A DNA stretch of 64,000 bases from Scilla litardierei (GCA_030789695.1 CM061141.1:273203655-273267654), one strand, 5' to 3'; shown: positions 11,398 to 22,841, counted from the stretch's first letter. Numbers and translations are program-made. Notes: generated by a model from the letters alone, not told the origin.

Positions 11398-13251
11398 AAA
11401 TCCCCCAAGCTTACCTCTTACTCGTCCTTGAGGAAGATAAGTAGATAGACGAACTCGGGAGATGAAAACAAAGGAAATGAAATGAAAGAAAAAGAATACG
11501 AAGTGGAAAGGGTCGCCAGATTCTTCTCTCATATCTCAAGCCATAAGCTACACATCACGATAACTTGAAAAATACGAATCACATGCTATAAAGATTTCAT
11601 ATCTTACTTAAACATGATACTTGCAAGCTTTTAAGAACAACAAAAGGGAATCTCTAAATTCATACAATCAATTCATATCCACATCACGCATTTCATAGAA
11701 TCTAATATACAAATGTTGGCGATGCACTTTTCAATCAAAAGTTATAAATGAAGCATATAAGATGCACACCAAGCATGCAATAAAGAATAGAATAATAGCC
11801 ATGGCATTCATATATTAATTTCAATTCATAAGAAATCTCCATAGCTAAAGTAATTCGCTAAGTCTCAGTATTATCAAACTTTCCCATTCGTGCACCTCTC
11901 CACTCTAATGTCGCACTCAATCATATGGTCAAGTGAATTCACCCCCCAAGCCTAGCTTGAGGCATCGCATCTAAAGGAATATGATAGTGGAAAATGGGAT
12001 TTTTGCCTTGGGTTTCCCAATTATTCTGTGGCTCCAATAATGAGATAGAGAAATATTTTTCTTTTTCTTTTTGAACTTTTTGTTTCTCATTTTTCTTTTT
12101 GGATTTTTGTAGGAGGTATTTGATTTGTATTTTTGGATTTTGGCTCCTTTTGTCTTTTTGGACTTTTTTGGAGCTAACTTTTTATTTTCTAGGGTTTTTT
12201 GGAAAATAGATGCGATATAAGTAGCTTTAGGAGGTGAACTCAAGTGACATGTAGGGAATAAAAAGATATATGTGGAGAAAGAAATAATGTAACACTCGGT
12301 TCACTCTAAGATGTGCACAAACGGTTTAATAAAATAATACTTCAACTAAAACTCATATGTAAGCATGGATATTCTCAATCATCTCAATAAAAAGTGAAGT
12401 CAAGCGGTAAAGCGCACAATCATATCAAGCATGCAACAGGAGGCAAATAAGACAATAAGGCAGATGCTTCCGTTATACAATTGATGCGTGAATCTTGGTG
12501 CACTTCCAACAAAAGCATACTAAACACTAATCCATACATTCAGCTTCAATTAATATCATGCATTCATATAGAGGAATCATCAAGAGAAATAGATTTGCAA
12601 GCACATGTGAATAGCAAGACTATGGAATACTCTAAGTAGCATGGCATGGAATAATAAGCATCGTGATGGCTACTAAGCAATAAGATATATCATCATAAGG
12701 AACAAATCTAGCAAAAGGAGGAAAAGAAAATAAAGATATAAAAATAAAAGAGAGGAAAGAAAAGAAAAAAACAATCACACAATATGATGCATGAACACAC
12801 ATAAAAGGAAAATAAGATGGAAAAATCAAAAAGATGATGCAAAAATTTTGAAAATTTTAAAAACCCTAAAATAAAGTAAAATTGCAACTAATGCATCTAA
12901 ATGGCATGGAAATGCACTCCCCCAAGCTTAAACTTCACATTGTCCTCAATGTGATCATAATGGAAGAATATGAGGAACAACGGTAATAATAAGGGGGGTG
13001 AATGAAAAACGATGAAATGAATGACATGAAATCCGAATGTAACTACATGCATATACAATGATCCATGAGAGCGCTTTCCCCCATGCTTATACCAAACATT
13101 CCTATTCAAATGACTCGATCAAAAATGTCACAGCTTTGCTAAGCGAGATTGAGTCAAACGAGTAAGAATGTGAGTATTCACTTGAAAGAAATGCTCGATG
13201 GGTGGTGAGCAAAAAGGATGTGACACATCAAAATATGAAGATGGCAATTAA
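11398..13251 (-). other. Ath-B interior, 3' non-coding part
   Basis: No convincing coding region. On the minus strand the segment next to the LTR reads GAGGTAAGCTTGGGGGATTT, a polypurine tract. Two further PPT-like AAGCTTGGGGG or CTTGGGGG stretches lie near 11942-11952 and 12919-12930. Multiple PPT-like runs in a long 3' non-coding region are typical of Athila-type elements. The rest is A-rich with T-rich homopolymer patches. Tek-1 inserted at 13252-13256. Confidence 0.7.
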
Positions 13252-13256
13252 TATAT

Positions 13257-15968
13257 TGTAACGGCCAGTATTTTTAGGCGTGTTTTCGATTGTGCGTATT
13301 GGTATTTTTCTTCAGTCATCCAGTTAACTTTTTGTCCGCACGTGTCGACGCGAGCGCGTCACTGTTTTCGTTTTACCGTGTCATCATTATTTACCATAAA
13401 AAATAATTTAACTTAATTATTCTGCAAATTATATTTTACTAATTACAAAATCTTAATTACTTTAATTAATTTCACTAATTACTTTTTTGTTCATTTTTAA
13501 TGATGACTTATTAAACTCACTTAGTTACGTAAATGTCTTAACCCTTAACTACACGACAACACACACGTTTTAAACAACCAGATACATCTTCTGAAATCAA
13601 AGTTGGCTTTCTCTTTGTTTTCGTTTGAGCAAAACAATACGTCTCTACAAAGTCTGAAGATTGCATTAAACACCGTCCCAATCAAATTAATACTGCTTTG
13701 ACAAAATGAGAGGGGTGTCTCCCTGCTCATCTTCTTAAGCCTACGTCTCCCCTGCAGAACAGAGCCTGCAAACCTATTTCACCAAATACATTTTCTGCAA
13801 GATTGTTCACCATTTTCCCAAATCAAAGCCATCAGATTCTCCCTTTCATCCAATCATCAAAACAGCCCCCAAATCATCAAATCAAGCCCTAACAATTCCT
13901 CAAAACTGAAATTGAAACTTGAGGATAAACTTCAGATCTGAAACAATAATTTCAGATTACAAACCCAATCAAAACAACCTCAAACCCCAAACAAACTCCA
14001 TCCTCTCCTTCCATCTTCTTCCTCCTTCCTCCCTTGGCTGACCCCCCACCCTCAGCCCACGCACGCGCGCACCGCCCGTCCGTGAGAAGCCGCCGCCGCC
14101 TAGCCTGGGACAGTCGCCGCCGCCCGCCTGAAGTGCCGCCCGTCGTTGTCACCGGAGTGCCACCGCCAGGAGTCGTCTGCACGTCCGCCCGAGCTCCTCC
14201 CTCCTCCGTGCGTAAGCTTCGAGCCCTCTTGCCTTTGGTTGCCTTCAAACGAAGCTAACAAAAAAATATATAATGAAAAAGGGATGAACGACAGAATAGG
14301 GGGACAAAGAGATAAGGAAGTGGTTGATTTAATAAAGAAAGGAGACATGCCATTGATTTAGAAAGATAAAGGCCCATTGATTTAATAAAGGAGATAGTTT
14401 TAATAGGTTTTAAGAGAAAACGGGGGGTTGGCAGGTTACAGGTTACTAGTTAAAGAAAGAAAGAGAGTGTAGAGAGTTGGTTTTTATTACATAAAGTTAG
14501 AGCAATATAGTTTCAACATGTTACACTTTATCCCATGGTCAAATTTGTTTGGTAGACTTATTTATGTATGATTAACATGTCATTAACTTATGGTAAGAGG
14601 AAATTAATAGGATATTAGTGCTAATTGATATTGAATTATTAAGTGTTTATTTTCGCATGTTAATAATTGTTACTTAATGTTAGTGTAATAAATTTGAATA
14701 AAATAATGTGTACCCTATTGATATAACACAATATAGGCATCGCCCTAACCAGAGAACCCAATTTAGGGATTAACTCGATATTTTGAATTATCTCACAATA
14801 AATCTGATTCGGTGGTTTGTTTAACCAAAACAGAGAACCGGACATACCGACACGTAATACCCGTCGAGACGAACCCACGACAACCGATACCACCGAAAAC
14901 AGGCAAGTGATACTTGCCAGTAAATGTTTTTAGGCCACGTTTTTAGGCCAATTTGTTTATTAGCGTAAAAGAGACTAGACAATGAAATGATAGCTGCCTA
15001 GACACACCCTTTGATCTAGTTTGACAACGAAACTAGATCCAACACCACTCTTGATCTAGCTTGACAACGAAGCTAGATCCGACACTTTTACTTGCTTTCA
15101 TTCATGCTTCCATGCCATGTTTAATTTTCAATTAACGGTACGCACTTTAACTGCTCATCCCATGTCATGTCATGCATCATATGTTCTTCGTGATTGAGTA
15201 GCACACGCTACAAATGTTATTGCTATTGAGGCTAGGCACTTGCTTTTGCGGGCACAACCATATGCCAATAACACTTCCTGGCTCGTGATCCAGAAGATGG
15301 GCGCCAGTCCATATACACGTGGAGGGGTAGGGTTAAACGATCGCTTGAGCGTAGAAGTGAGCCCGTACAGCCACTTCAGCCAAAAGACGGAAACTCTGTG
15401 CACAAAGTGATATATCAGTGATTCGTGAATCGTGAAATAGTGAATTGTAGCTTTCTGCTACACCGTGCTTGATTGTTATCATCGTGTTCATTTAATTGTT
15501 GCACTCTTTTAATGTCATGCCATATCATCATGTTAGAACTGCTAGTTGCATTATTTTATTTGTATCCTTGCACAAAAGTCCTCCGCCTTTCTTGGGAGAC
15601 TTTTGCTGACATGTGCCCTTTTCTCTTTGGGTGTCACATGTCAGACTTTGAGACAGCAGGTAGCAGAGGACGAGCAGTTCGTGGACGCTGAGTTTGAGGT
15701 CCCTGCTGAGACCGAGTTCGAGGACACTGGTGACCAGTCCTAGACTCGTTTTCTCCACTTGGTTGTTACCTTTCCGTAGTTGCTGTTAGGTTTCGGTGCG
15801 TAGCACCTATCTCTCATTGTTTTGTTTGGCCATGCTTTAAGCCTATTGTTCAGACTTGTACTTTTGTGACTATTCTGTGATGTTGTAATATTTGTTGGAT
15901 GTTGTTGGTGGATGTTCTTTTATCTGCTTTATTATTGTTGTTGTTGTTTCGTCGCAATGCAAGGACCT
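13257..15968 (+). mobile_element. Tek-1 5' LTR, first part
   Basis: Starts TGTAACGGCCAG. A pyrimidine-rich, GC-rich leader-like block (13980-14230) ends at a possible splice donor, GTAAGC at 14212. It contains two tandem hairpins (15013-15079). The stretch from about 15556 to 15968 is repeated in the truncated 3' LTR. The last five bases, gacct, are the target duplication of solo-S. Reassembled with 19661-19771 the LTR is about 2.8 kb. Confidence 0.85.
15013..15079 (+). ncRNA. Two tandem hairpins with GACAACG loop in Tek-1 LTR
   Basis: 15013-15039 folds as GATCTAGTTT, loop GACAACG, AAACTAGATC. 15053-15079 folds as GATCTAGCTT, loop GACAACG, AAGCTAGATC. Both have perfect 10-bp stems and an identical loop. 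The one stem difference is compensated on the other side. A homologous hairpin occurs in both Tek-C LTRs. This is a structured RNA candidate in the transcribed part of the LTR; its function is unknown. Confidence 0.6.
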
Positions 15969-17091
15969 TGTAACGACCAGTTTTTATCTTACGTTATATC
16001 CGTAATCCCTCATGTATTTTTTCCCGTGTTCGTAGTTGGACGTATCTGACCCGTACCCATACTAGATGCTAGCATTTTACGTATTAGCTTTTATTATTTT
16101 TAACATTATTTTTATTATTAACTTTTAGAAAATTCCTTTAATACTTTTCATATTTATAAATTTTCAAATTCAAATTCCAATTTCAAGTCTTCTAACTATT
16201 AATGAAACCTTCCAAGTTAGGACCCATTATTATATGCTTTGACTAGCCCTAATTGGCCTTTATAACTCAATCAATCATATTATTAGAATTCAATCCACTT
16301 CCTATTATTATAACCCTTTATTATAATTATTTTTATTTTTAAATGCCCCTTCTTTAAAATCTGGTTTTAATTTTCAATTCAAGGATTCAAATTCGAATTT
16401 AAGAATTTTTGGATGTTTGAGAAACTTTCCATTTTTAGGCCCATTTAAACCTAATTAAATGGCTCCAAATCCCTTCTGATTAATTATTCAATTTTTCTTG
16501 TATTCAAAATTCGAATTTAAAACCTTTTTGAATGTTAAAAAAAAGCTTTCCATTTATAAACTCATTTAAGCCTAATTGAATAGTTTTTACTCCCTGTTTA
16601 AACCTACTTGATTAGCACTTATTTCCTCTAATAAAACTCATTTATTATTAATCATATTTCAAACTTTCCAATTCAAATCATTTCTAATATAACTCTAGCC
16701 CACTTTTGACCCTAAGCCGAACACAACTCACGCACCCCCCTCTGCTTCTTCTCCCCTTCTTATTCTTCTCTTTTTTAAAACCCAGAGAACCTCTCAACCT
16801 CCGCATCTCTCCCCGTTCAAGCCGCACGAACCAACCCCAGTCACCCCGCCTTCTCGCATCGCTGTCACCCACGGCACCGCCCGCCGTTAGCCGCTCCTCT
16901 CTCAACTCCGAGCCCACCTCTGCCACGTCGAACCACCACCCAAGCCCGTCTTTCAAAATGACTCCGGCAACTTAATTTGAAGCCACCGCCTCTTCCTCCG
17001 AGACCCGAGAGGCCGAAGCCCTGCCCCTCACCCATCGCTCCACCTCGCCCTTCCCATCGAACAAGCCCCATCACCGACCATCTTCGCCAAT

Positions 17092-17817
17092 TTGCCACCT
17101 CCCCTGTCTCCTCTCACCTCCTCTGTTCGGAATAGAGTGTCTAGCCGCCGCCTGCCAATTTTTCCACACGAGCTCGTCGCGGCCTCCTCCCTCTCTCTCC
17201 TCTCAACCAGAAGTCGCCCACGCCCACGCCTTCACAGCCGCAGCCTCATCTCTCGGCCCGCCGCCCAGGTCCTCCTTCCCATCTCCACGGCATCAACACA
17301 AACCCATGCCTACGCCTCCTCCTCCTTCGTTGCACGGCCTCCCCCGCATGCAGCAATTCGCCGCCGACCTCTCCTCCGGCCTATAACCTCACCACCGCCA
17401 GATCCGTTCGCCGCCGCCCAGATCTGCTCCAGCGCCATCCTCAAGCCCGCCGCGCTCCAGATCGACTTCGAATCGCCGTCGGATTTATCCGCCGCTGCCC
17501 GATCCACGCCGCCTTGGAAGCCCCGAGCTCGGATCTACGTCGCCACCACCCTGGAAGCGCCCCGACCTTCGATCGCCGCTCCGATCTCGCACAGCCGCCG
17601 CCCCGATCCACCCCGATCTCGCCACCACCGCCTCGAAGCCTCGCCCTGCGCCTCACGCCGACCGCCACTCGAGATCGCCGCCCCGAGCTCCGATCAACGC
17701 CGCCGTAGCCCCGGAGCTCTCGCCGTCGCCCCCTTCGCATCCGCCTGCAAGCGACCAAAAAAAAGAGAGAAACGAAGACAGAGAGAGAGAACGAAGAGCA
17801 GGGGGGAAGTAAGTTAA
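17092..17817 (+). other. 241-codon open frame in solo-S leader block
   Basis: An Arg/Pro/Ser/Ala-rich open frame with no recognisable domain lies in the GC-rich leader part of the LTR. It ends right after a strong splice-donor-like GTAAGT (17809-17814). Overlapping open frames on both strands and extreme composition suggest that GC richness, not selection, keeps it open. I do not claim a protein. Confidence 0.3.
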
Positions 17818-18537
17818 TTTTTATAATAACAATTAATGTTAATAAGTTTTATAGTATAAGTTACACTATTATGATCTGTTATTAAGTTATTATAATAAGA
17901 TTATAAGTTTATAAGTTTTAATAAGATGATTATAAAAAGTTAGTAACTAATAAGTTATGATAAGTTGTTAAGATTATTAAGCTAAGATTTTTGTGTTACA
18001 AGTAAAATTACTTTATAAAATATTATAATTGGTTAGTTTTAGGTCTTATAACTGGTAAATAGCTATGAGACTGATATCACAAACCCGATTTCGTAGATTA
18101 ATCCGTGCCTAATCTTGTGATCACTGAGCACCCAAAACTCGCATCACTTCAGGCAAGTATAATACTTTCTACAGATTTTCAATGGTACAAGTTTTTACCA
18201 CCAGTAAGTATATTGTTTTCTATAACTGTTTTCAAAGATGCAAGTATATTATTCTACAGATCTTAAAACTGCAAGTATTTACCCTCTTCGAGTATGCTGA
18301 TTTTCTACAGGTCCAAAAGCCCAAGTATTTATCACTTACCGCTTTTAACCACATTGCTCCGGTCTCGTGACTGAAATTACCAAACAATTTCATATAACAA
18401 TCTTTTAAGTGCATTGCTCAGGTTTAATGAATCTAGGGACATGGTTTTACTTTCATCACTTTTGAAATAGAGTATTTGAAACGCATGCATTATTTGTATA
18501 CCTTTTTAACTGCTAAATGTACACCAGGATGTGATGT

Positions 18538-18645
18538 TGGGCCCTTTGGGCAATTACGGACTATTGGGCCTTTGGGCAATTACGGACTATTGGGCCTTTG
18601 GGCAATTACGGACTATTGGGCCTTCGGGCAATACGGATATGGGCC
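18538..18645 (+). repeat. 27-bp tandem repeat, about 3.7 copies
   Basis: The unit TTGGGCCTTTGGGCAATTAC plus GGACTA is repeated three times nearly perfectly, with a shorter variant at the end, inside solo-S. Confidence 0.9.
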
Positions 18646-18949
18646 CACGGGGAATTTACGGAATGTTTGCCATACAGTAAACATTGAACTACGGTTTGAC
18701 TTATGGACACTTGGGTGGGGTAGTCTAGTGTAGTAGAGGCTGGAAAGCTGGATTACACTCTAGTGGTGAACTTGACTGACACCTGGCCGGGTCGGTGAGT
18801 ATAGAGTCACGGGTAGCTCCCGTTGACTTGGGTGTGATGCTGGTCACCTCCCCCTCAGACACTGGGCATGTCACTAGATAGGAGATTGATTGAATGATTG
18901 ATGCACCCTTCTCTTTAACTCTGTTGATGCTACATCGTAAACTGCTAAA

Positions 18950-19115
18950 ATTATTGTTACGATCGACTATTGCTGTGCAAACCACACTTGCTATACATAT
19001 TACTGTACACACTACACCTGTCACGACTATTGCTGTGCACACTACACCTTGTTGCGTTGCTACTTTGCACACAACACCACTCATGCTCACTGCTCTACAC
19101 ACTACTGATGTTATG
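18950..19115 (+). repeat. Degenerate short tandem repeat in solo-S
   Basis: Degenerate units around TGCTGTGCACACTACACC recur four to six times at spacings of about 20 to 40 bp. Open frames here are by-products of the repeat. Confidence 0.6.
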
Positions 19116-19655
19116 CTCACATGTTTCCATATGCTGCTATGTACTATCTTGTTGGCATCATAGTTGTACACCATATTATAACCTTGCCGAGGGTCTTTTC
19201 CTACTAATGTTTTTTAAATCTTGCCGAGCGACCCTCGCTGACGTATATTTCCTTGTCTGTGAAATATATGTTAGGTTTTGAGCAGAGTTCACAGTGAAGT
19301 TCACTTGGAGATTGAAGAAGGTGACCAAAGATTATCAGGAGCACGAGATTCACTGCTGAAGACAACGGACATTGTGTAGCTTGCTAAAATTTATTGTTGT
19401 TGTACCTCCTTCAGATGTATTTTAATTTCTTTGTAAATGTTGTAATGGCCATGCTAGGCTTTTAATTTTAGTGTACATGTAATCTGGAAGTCAAATAAAA
19501 TAATGTCATCATTCTGTTGTTCCGATTATTCGCAAGCAAGAACCTGCCAAAGTAGTCATACACAGACGCTTATTGGGTTGGGGCTTCACCGCTCCAGCCC
19601 AAGCGGGACCGCTCACATCCTTGCTCTCAAGTATAATGGGAAGCGGGGCGTGACA

Positions 19656-19771
19656 GACCTGCTACTTTTCGAAATTTTTACAGATGCTTATCAGACTGCA
19701 GCTTCACAGCTCCACGTCTGAGCGGACCTCCTCACGTCTCGCCTTCCATATTAGGGAAGCGGGGCGTGACA
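19656..19771 (+). mobile_element. Tek-1 5' LTR, last part
   Basis: The right-hand gacct duplication is followed by the last 111 bp of the Tek-1 5' LTR, ending GGGAAGCGGGGCGTGACA. It matches the end of the 3' LTR (21639-21749) almost base for base. Confidence 0.9.
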
Positions 19772-19779
19772 TGTTTTAG

Positions 19780-19795
19780 TGGTGGCCCATGCAGG
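19780..19795 (+). other. Conserved primer-site candidate of Tek-1
   Basis: TGGTGGCCCATGCAGG begins 9 bases after the LTR end. The same 16-mer follows the LTRs of Tek-2 (one difference) and Tek-C. It is not the initiator-Met site, and I cannot match it to a tRNA 3' end from memory. Confidence 0.5.
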
Positions 19796-19910
19796 TATCC
19801 TCTTTGCATCTGCGAAATATCGGAACAACAATAATGATAATAACATCCAATTAATTATTCATAACATTCGAGTCATGATTAAGTCTAATCTGAACATTTC
19901 CTTGTCTTAG

Positions 19911-20998
19911 ATGGCCGGTAGACGCATTACTCGAGGAGCTAATAGTGGACCTGGAGCTGGTGGTGGAGCAGGACGTGTTGCGGATGCTGATAGAGAACCC
20001 ACCACGGCTGAGATGATGAGGATGATGCATCAGATGATGCAGGTTCAGCAGGACATGCTTCAGAATGCCCCTCGCTTCGAGCTGGGAGCGAAGCAATTTC
20101 GGGAGCTGGGCCCATCATATTTCACTGGGTCAGAAGGATCATTAGCTGCAGATGAATGGATGAAGAACACGGAGGATAATCTGCTTCTCTCGAAGGTTAA
20201 CCCGGCTGGATGGGTTGACTTGGTGAAGAAGCAACTGAAGGATAATGCCCGCAGTTGGTGGGAGTCAGAAGAGCAGATGTTAGTGAAGCCTATTCCCTGG
20301 GCCACTTTCAAGGTGAGATTTAATGAGGAGTATTTCCCTCGAGCTGCCAGGAGGGAGCTGATGCAGCAGTTCATCAATCTGAAGCAGGGAAACCTGACGG
20401 TGGATCAGTACCACCAAGAGTTCATGAGACTGAGTCGCTTTGCGCTGAAGATGGTGGAGACTGCTGAGGATCGAGCTCAGAGATTCTTACAGGGTTTATC
20501 TTTGGAGCTGCAGAGTCTGATTTCCTCTTTGGACTTGGATTCTTACCAGAAGTTGTTGATCGCTGCCAAGAGGCAGGAGCTAATTGCCAATCAGAAGAGA
20601 GTGCAGTATCCAGGTGCTGCGAAGAAACCTATGGAGCAGGCCAGAGCTGTGGTTAGGCCTGGGTTCAAGCCTAATCAGTCCGTGCAGTTCAAGAGGCCAG
20701 GTGGGCCTAGTTAAAAGACGTGCAGTCAAGACTGGTCATGTGAAGGAGCAGTGCATGAGGCTTCTGGGCCAGTGCTTGGTTTGTGGTGACGCTACGCATG
20801 CATTGAAGGACTGTCCGAGTGCTAAGCAGCCGTGGAAGGCACCAGTCGGAGTTCAGCAACAGAGAGCTCTGGTAGTCACTGGACGTGGAGCGCCTCTTAT
20901 TCCCCAGAAGCAGGCTTTCCAGCAGGCTGTTCAGCCTAAGAGGCAAGCCTTCACGATGACTGCAGTGGAGGCAGAGACTGAGGATGGAGTTATTGCAG
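19911..20998 (+). pseudogene. Tek-1 gag
   Basis: The ATG directly follows a pyrimidine tract and AG (CCTTGTCTTAG), so it may be the first codon of a spliced exon. The 268-codon frame is a Gypsy capsid-type gag: FTGSEGSLAADEWM, DNARSWWESEE, TFKVRFNEEYFP, FINLKQGNLTVDQYHQEFMRL. It ends at 20714 near a frameshift. The next frame continues with a remnant of a first zinc knuckle (GHVKEQC) and one complete knuckle, CLVCGDATHALKDC (CX2CX4HX4C). A linker QAFTMTAVEAE follows, up to the splice donor at 20998/20999. Tek-2 has the same order, including the linker QAFTMTAV. Confidence 0.85.
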
Positions 20999-21082
20999 GT
21001 AACTTCTATACTAGTCCTCCTTATTTATGCATTATGTTTGATTAGTTAGATCCATGTTAATCTAGTTGCATGTTACCCTTAG
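20999..21082 (+). other. Intron between gag and protease of Tek-1 (84 nt)
   Basis: The donor is GCAG|GTAACT and the acceptor GTTACCCTTAG|GT. Reading through gives a short Gag tail (NFYTSPPYLCIMFD) and a stop at 21043. Splicing instead joins a split glycine codon (G|GT) into the protease frame leading to LFDSGAS. Tek-2 has an intron at the homologous codon and phase. Not tested by RNA. Confidence 0.65.
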
Positions 21083-21225
21083 GTGTCATCTTAGTTTCAT
21101 CTCACCCGGCCTTGACCTTGTTCGATTCTGGAGCTTCCATGTGCATCCTATCTCGAAAGTTCGTAGTTGAACACTCGATACCCACCTATACACTTCCCAA
21201 GTGTTGGAACATTACAACTGGAACA
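21083..21225 (+). pseudogene. Tek-1 protease, N-terminal remnant
   Basis: After the acceptor the frame reads through PALTLFDSGASMCI, the retroviral aspartic protease active site (D-S-G-A), then SRKFVVEHSIPTY. After about 45 codons it runs into LTR sequence at 21226. The rest of pol is deleted. Confidence 0.85.
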
Positions 21226-21749
21226 TTATTTGTATCCTTGCACAAAAGTCCTCCGCCTTTCTTGGGAGAATTTTGCTGACATGTGCCCTTTTCTCTATGG
21301 GTGTCACATGTCAGACTTTGAGACAGCAGGTAGCAGAGGACGAGCAGTTTGTGGACACTGAGTTTGAGGTCCCTGCTGAGACCGAGTTCGAGGACACTGG
21401 TGACCAGTCCTAGACTCGTTTTCTCCACTTGGTTATTACCTTTCCGTAGTTGCTGTTAGGTTTCGGTGTGTAGCACCTATCTCTCGTTGTTTTGTTTGGC
21501 CATGCTTTAGGCCTATTGTTCAGACTTGTACTTTTGTGACTATTCTGTGATGTTGTAATATTTGTTGGATGTTGTTGGTGGATGTTTTTTTATCTGCTTT
21601 ATTATTGTTGTTGTTGTTTCGTCGCAATGCAAGGACCTGCTACTTTTTGAAATTTTTACAGACGCTTATCAGACTACAGCTTCACAGCTCCACGTCTGAG
21701 CGGACCTCCTCACGTCTCGTCTTCCATATTAGGGAAGCGGGGCGTGACA
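21226..21749 (+). mobile_element. Tek-1 3' LTR, 5'-truncated
   Basis: Matches 15556-15968 plus 19661-19771 of the 5' LTR nearly perfectly, and shows the uninterrupted gacct target site of solo-S. The junction with protease has short shared sequence around TTATTTG, suggesting a microhomology deletion. Confidence 0.9.
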
Positions 21750-22225
21750 TATATATAATGGGTTTAGGGTGTAAAAATTTTTGTTGCCGTCATATGAGGT
21801 GATATTTATTCAAGCAAATCTATATGGTCCTCTCTCTGTCGAGAGGATTCGTGTTTATTGAAAGCATAAAATTTCTACATTACTCGATTGATATCACCTA
21901 TAGAAAAAGACGGATCCAGTATCTTTGCCGGTGCAGGCAACTGCTCCAACTGTTCCTTCCGTGGCTCTGCCAGGCGCATGTGTCCACGAACACCAACGAA
22001 CTCCAGCAATGCATCCTCGAGCATTCCCACAAGGACTCCACCTGTACACTGCAGAGAATAGGATGCATCAGTTCGCTGCAAAAAATTCACACTCATAATA
22101 AAAGTATTCCAAAGAGGATCATCTATAGAAATATATGAAATAAATAGTGGTGGACGATACTTCCCTGGAAATAATTCAATATCCTCTTGCGATGTGATAG
22201 CTATCTTCGTGGTATCCTCTCTCAG

Positions 22226-22666
22226 CTACTCAGGTAACTCTGCTCCCAAATCAATTGAACTACCGCTCTCCTCTCGTTCGCACCTGCCATCAAAGGATAA
22301 GTCAATGTATAAACCGGTGTCACAAAAGGATTCATCAAGTATACTTCCCTGAACGTGGGTATCCCAAGGTAGCTCTTCTCGAGCATTGATCTCTTCGGTG
22401 CATGTTTCGATGACTTCATTCATTAGCGGCTGAGGGACTCCGTCAACTTCCAGATACCGCTTGTCATTTCTAATATCGACCCTAATGCTGCCTTTGATTG
22501 TTCCTTCCAGGGAGAGTTGATCAATGATGTAGGTGGCGAATAGTCGTTCAAGGTCGTCCTCTATATTGATGGCAATAGGCCCCGTGGTCTGAACTTCATC
22601 CACGAGTTCCTCCTGTAGGGATGCAAAAGTTTTATCGTGTTGCAGGTCAGAGTCTGTACTCATCAT
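22226..22666 (-). CDS. Unidentified 146-codon acidic open frame in Ath-B
   Basis: Starts MMSTDSDLQHDKTFASLQEE about 180 bp downstream of the primer site, where a gag would begin. It is acidic (clusters such as NIEDDLERLF and REESGSSIDLGAEL) with a possible helical region at residues 35-55. I recognise no domain. A similar position in other Athila-type elements holds gag, so it may be a divergent or decayed gag N-terminus, or a chance frame. Confidence 0.35.
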   Translation of the reverse strand: MMSTDSDLQHDKTFASLQEELVDEVQTTGPIAINIEDDLERLFATYIIDQLSLEGTIKGSIRVDIRNDKRYLEVDGVPQPLMNEVIETCTEEINAREELPWDTHVQGSILDESFCDTGLYIDLSFDGRCEREESGSSIDLGAELPE

Positions 22667-22841
22667 TGTGCTTTTCGGATAACCTGATCAACAAAGACAA
22701 ATACCTGAAGAAAAATATCAGTGGCACAAGAGAATATAGAAATGATAATAATGGTGGCGAGGGTGAAAATTTCTTTTTGTTAATTTTTTTCGTAGTCTAA
22801 TCAATCTAATTGTGACAAATTGGCACCCAACGGGAAACACC

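Larger units (their letters stand above)
15969..19655 (+). mobile_element. solo-S, solo LTR of a Tekay-type element
   Basis: A 3.69-kb unit runs from TGTAACGACC to GCGGGGCGTGACA, flanked by perfect gacct duplications (15964-15968 and 19656-19660). Its ends match the Tekay LTR termini of Tek-1 and Tek-C. It contains no gag or pol motif and no internal LTR repetition, so it is best read as a solo LTR left by recombination between the two LTRs of an element inserted in the Tek-1 LTR. It contains a GC/CT-rich leader block (16700-17810) and short tandem repeats. Confidence 0.85.
13257..21749 (+). mobile_element. Tek-1, Tekay-type Gypsy element, internally deleted
   Basis: The element is bounded by TGTAACGGCC and GGGGCGTGACA and flanked by the perfect 5-bp duplication tatat (13252-13256 and 21750-21754). 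Its 5' LTR is split by the nested solo-S. The body keeps gag, a gag-pro intron and the start of protease, then jumps straight into the last 524 bp of the 3' LTR. RT, RNase H and integrase are gone, so it is a non-autonomous deletion derivative. Confidence 0.9.

Noticed and set aside
13980..17100. Two GC-rich blocks (13980-14260 and 16700-17100) as exons of a plant gene
   Set aside because: They lie within LTRs bounded by TSDs and are rich in simple pyrimidine tracts; best read as LTR leader sequence.
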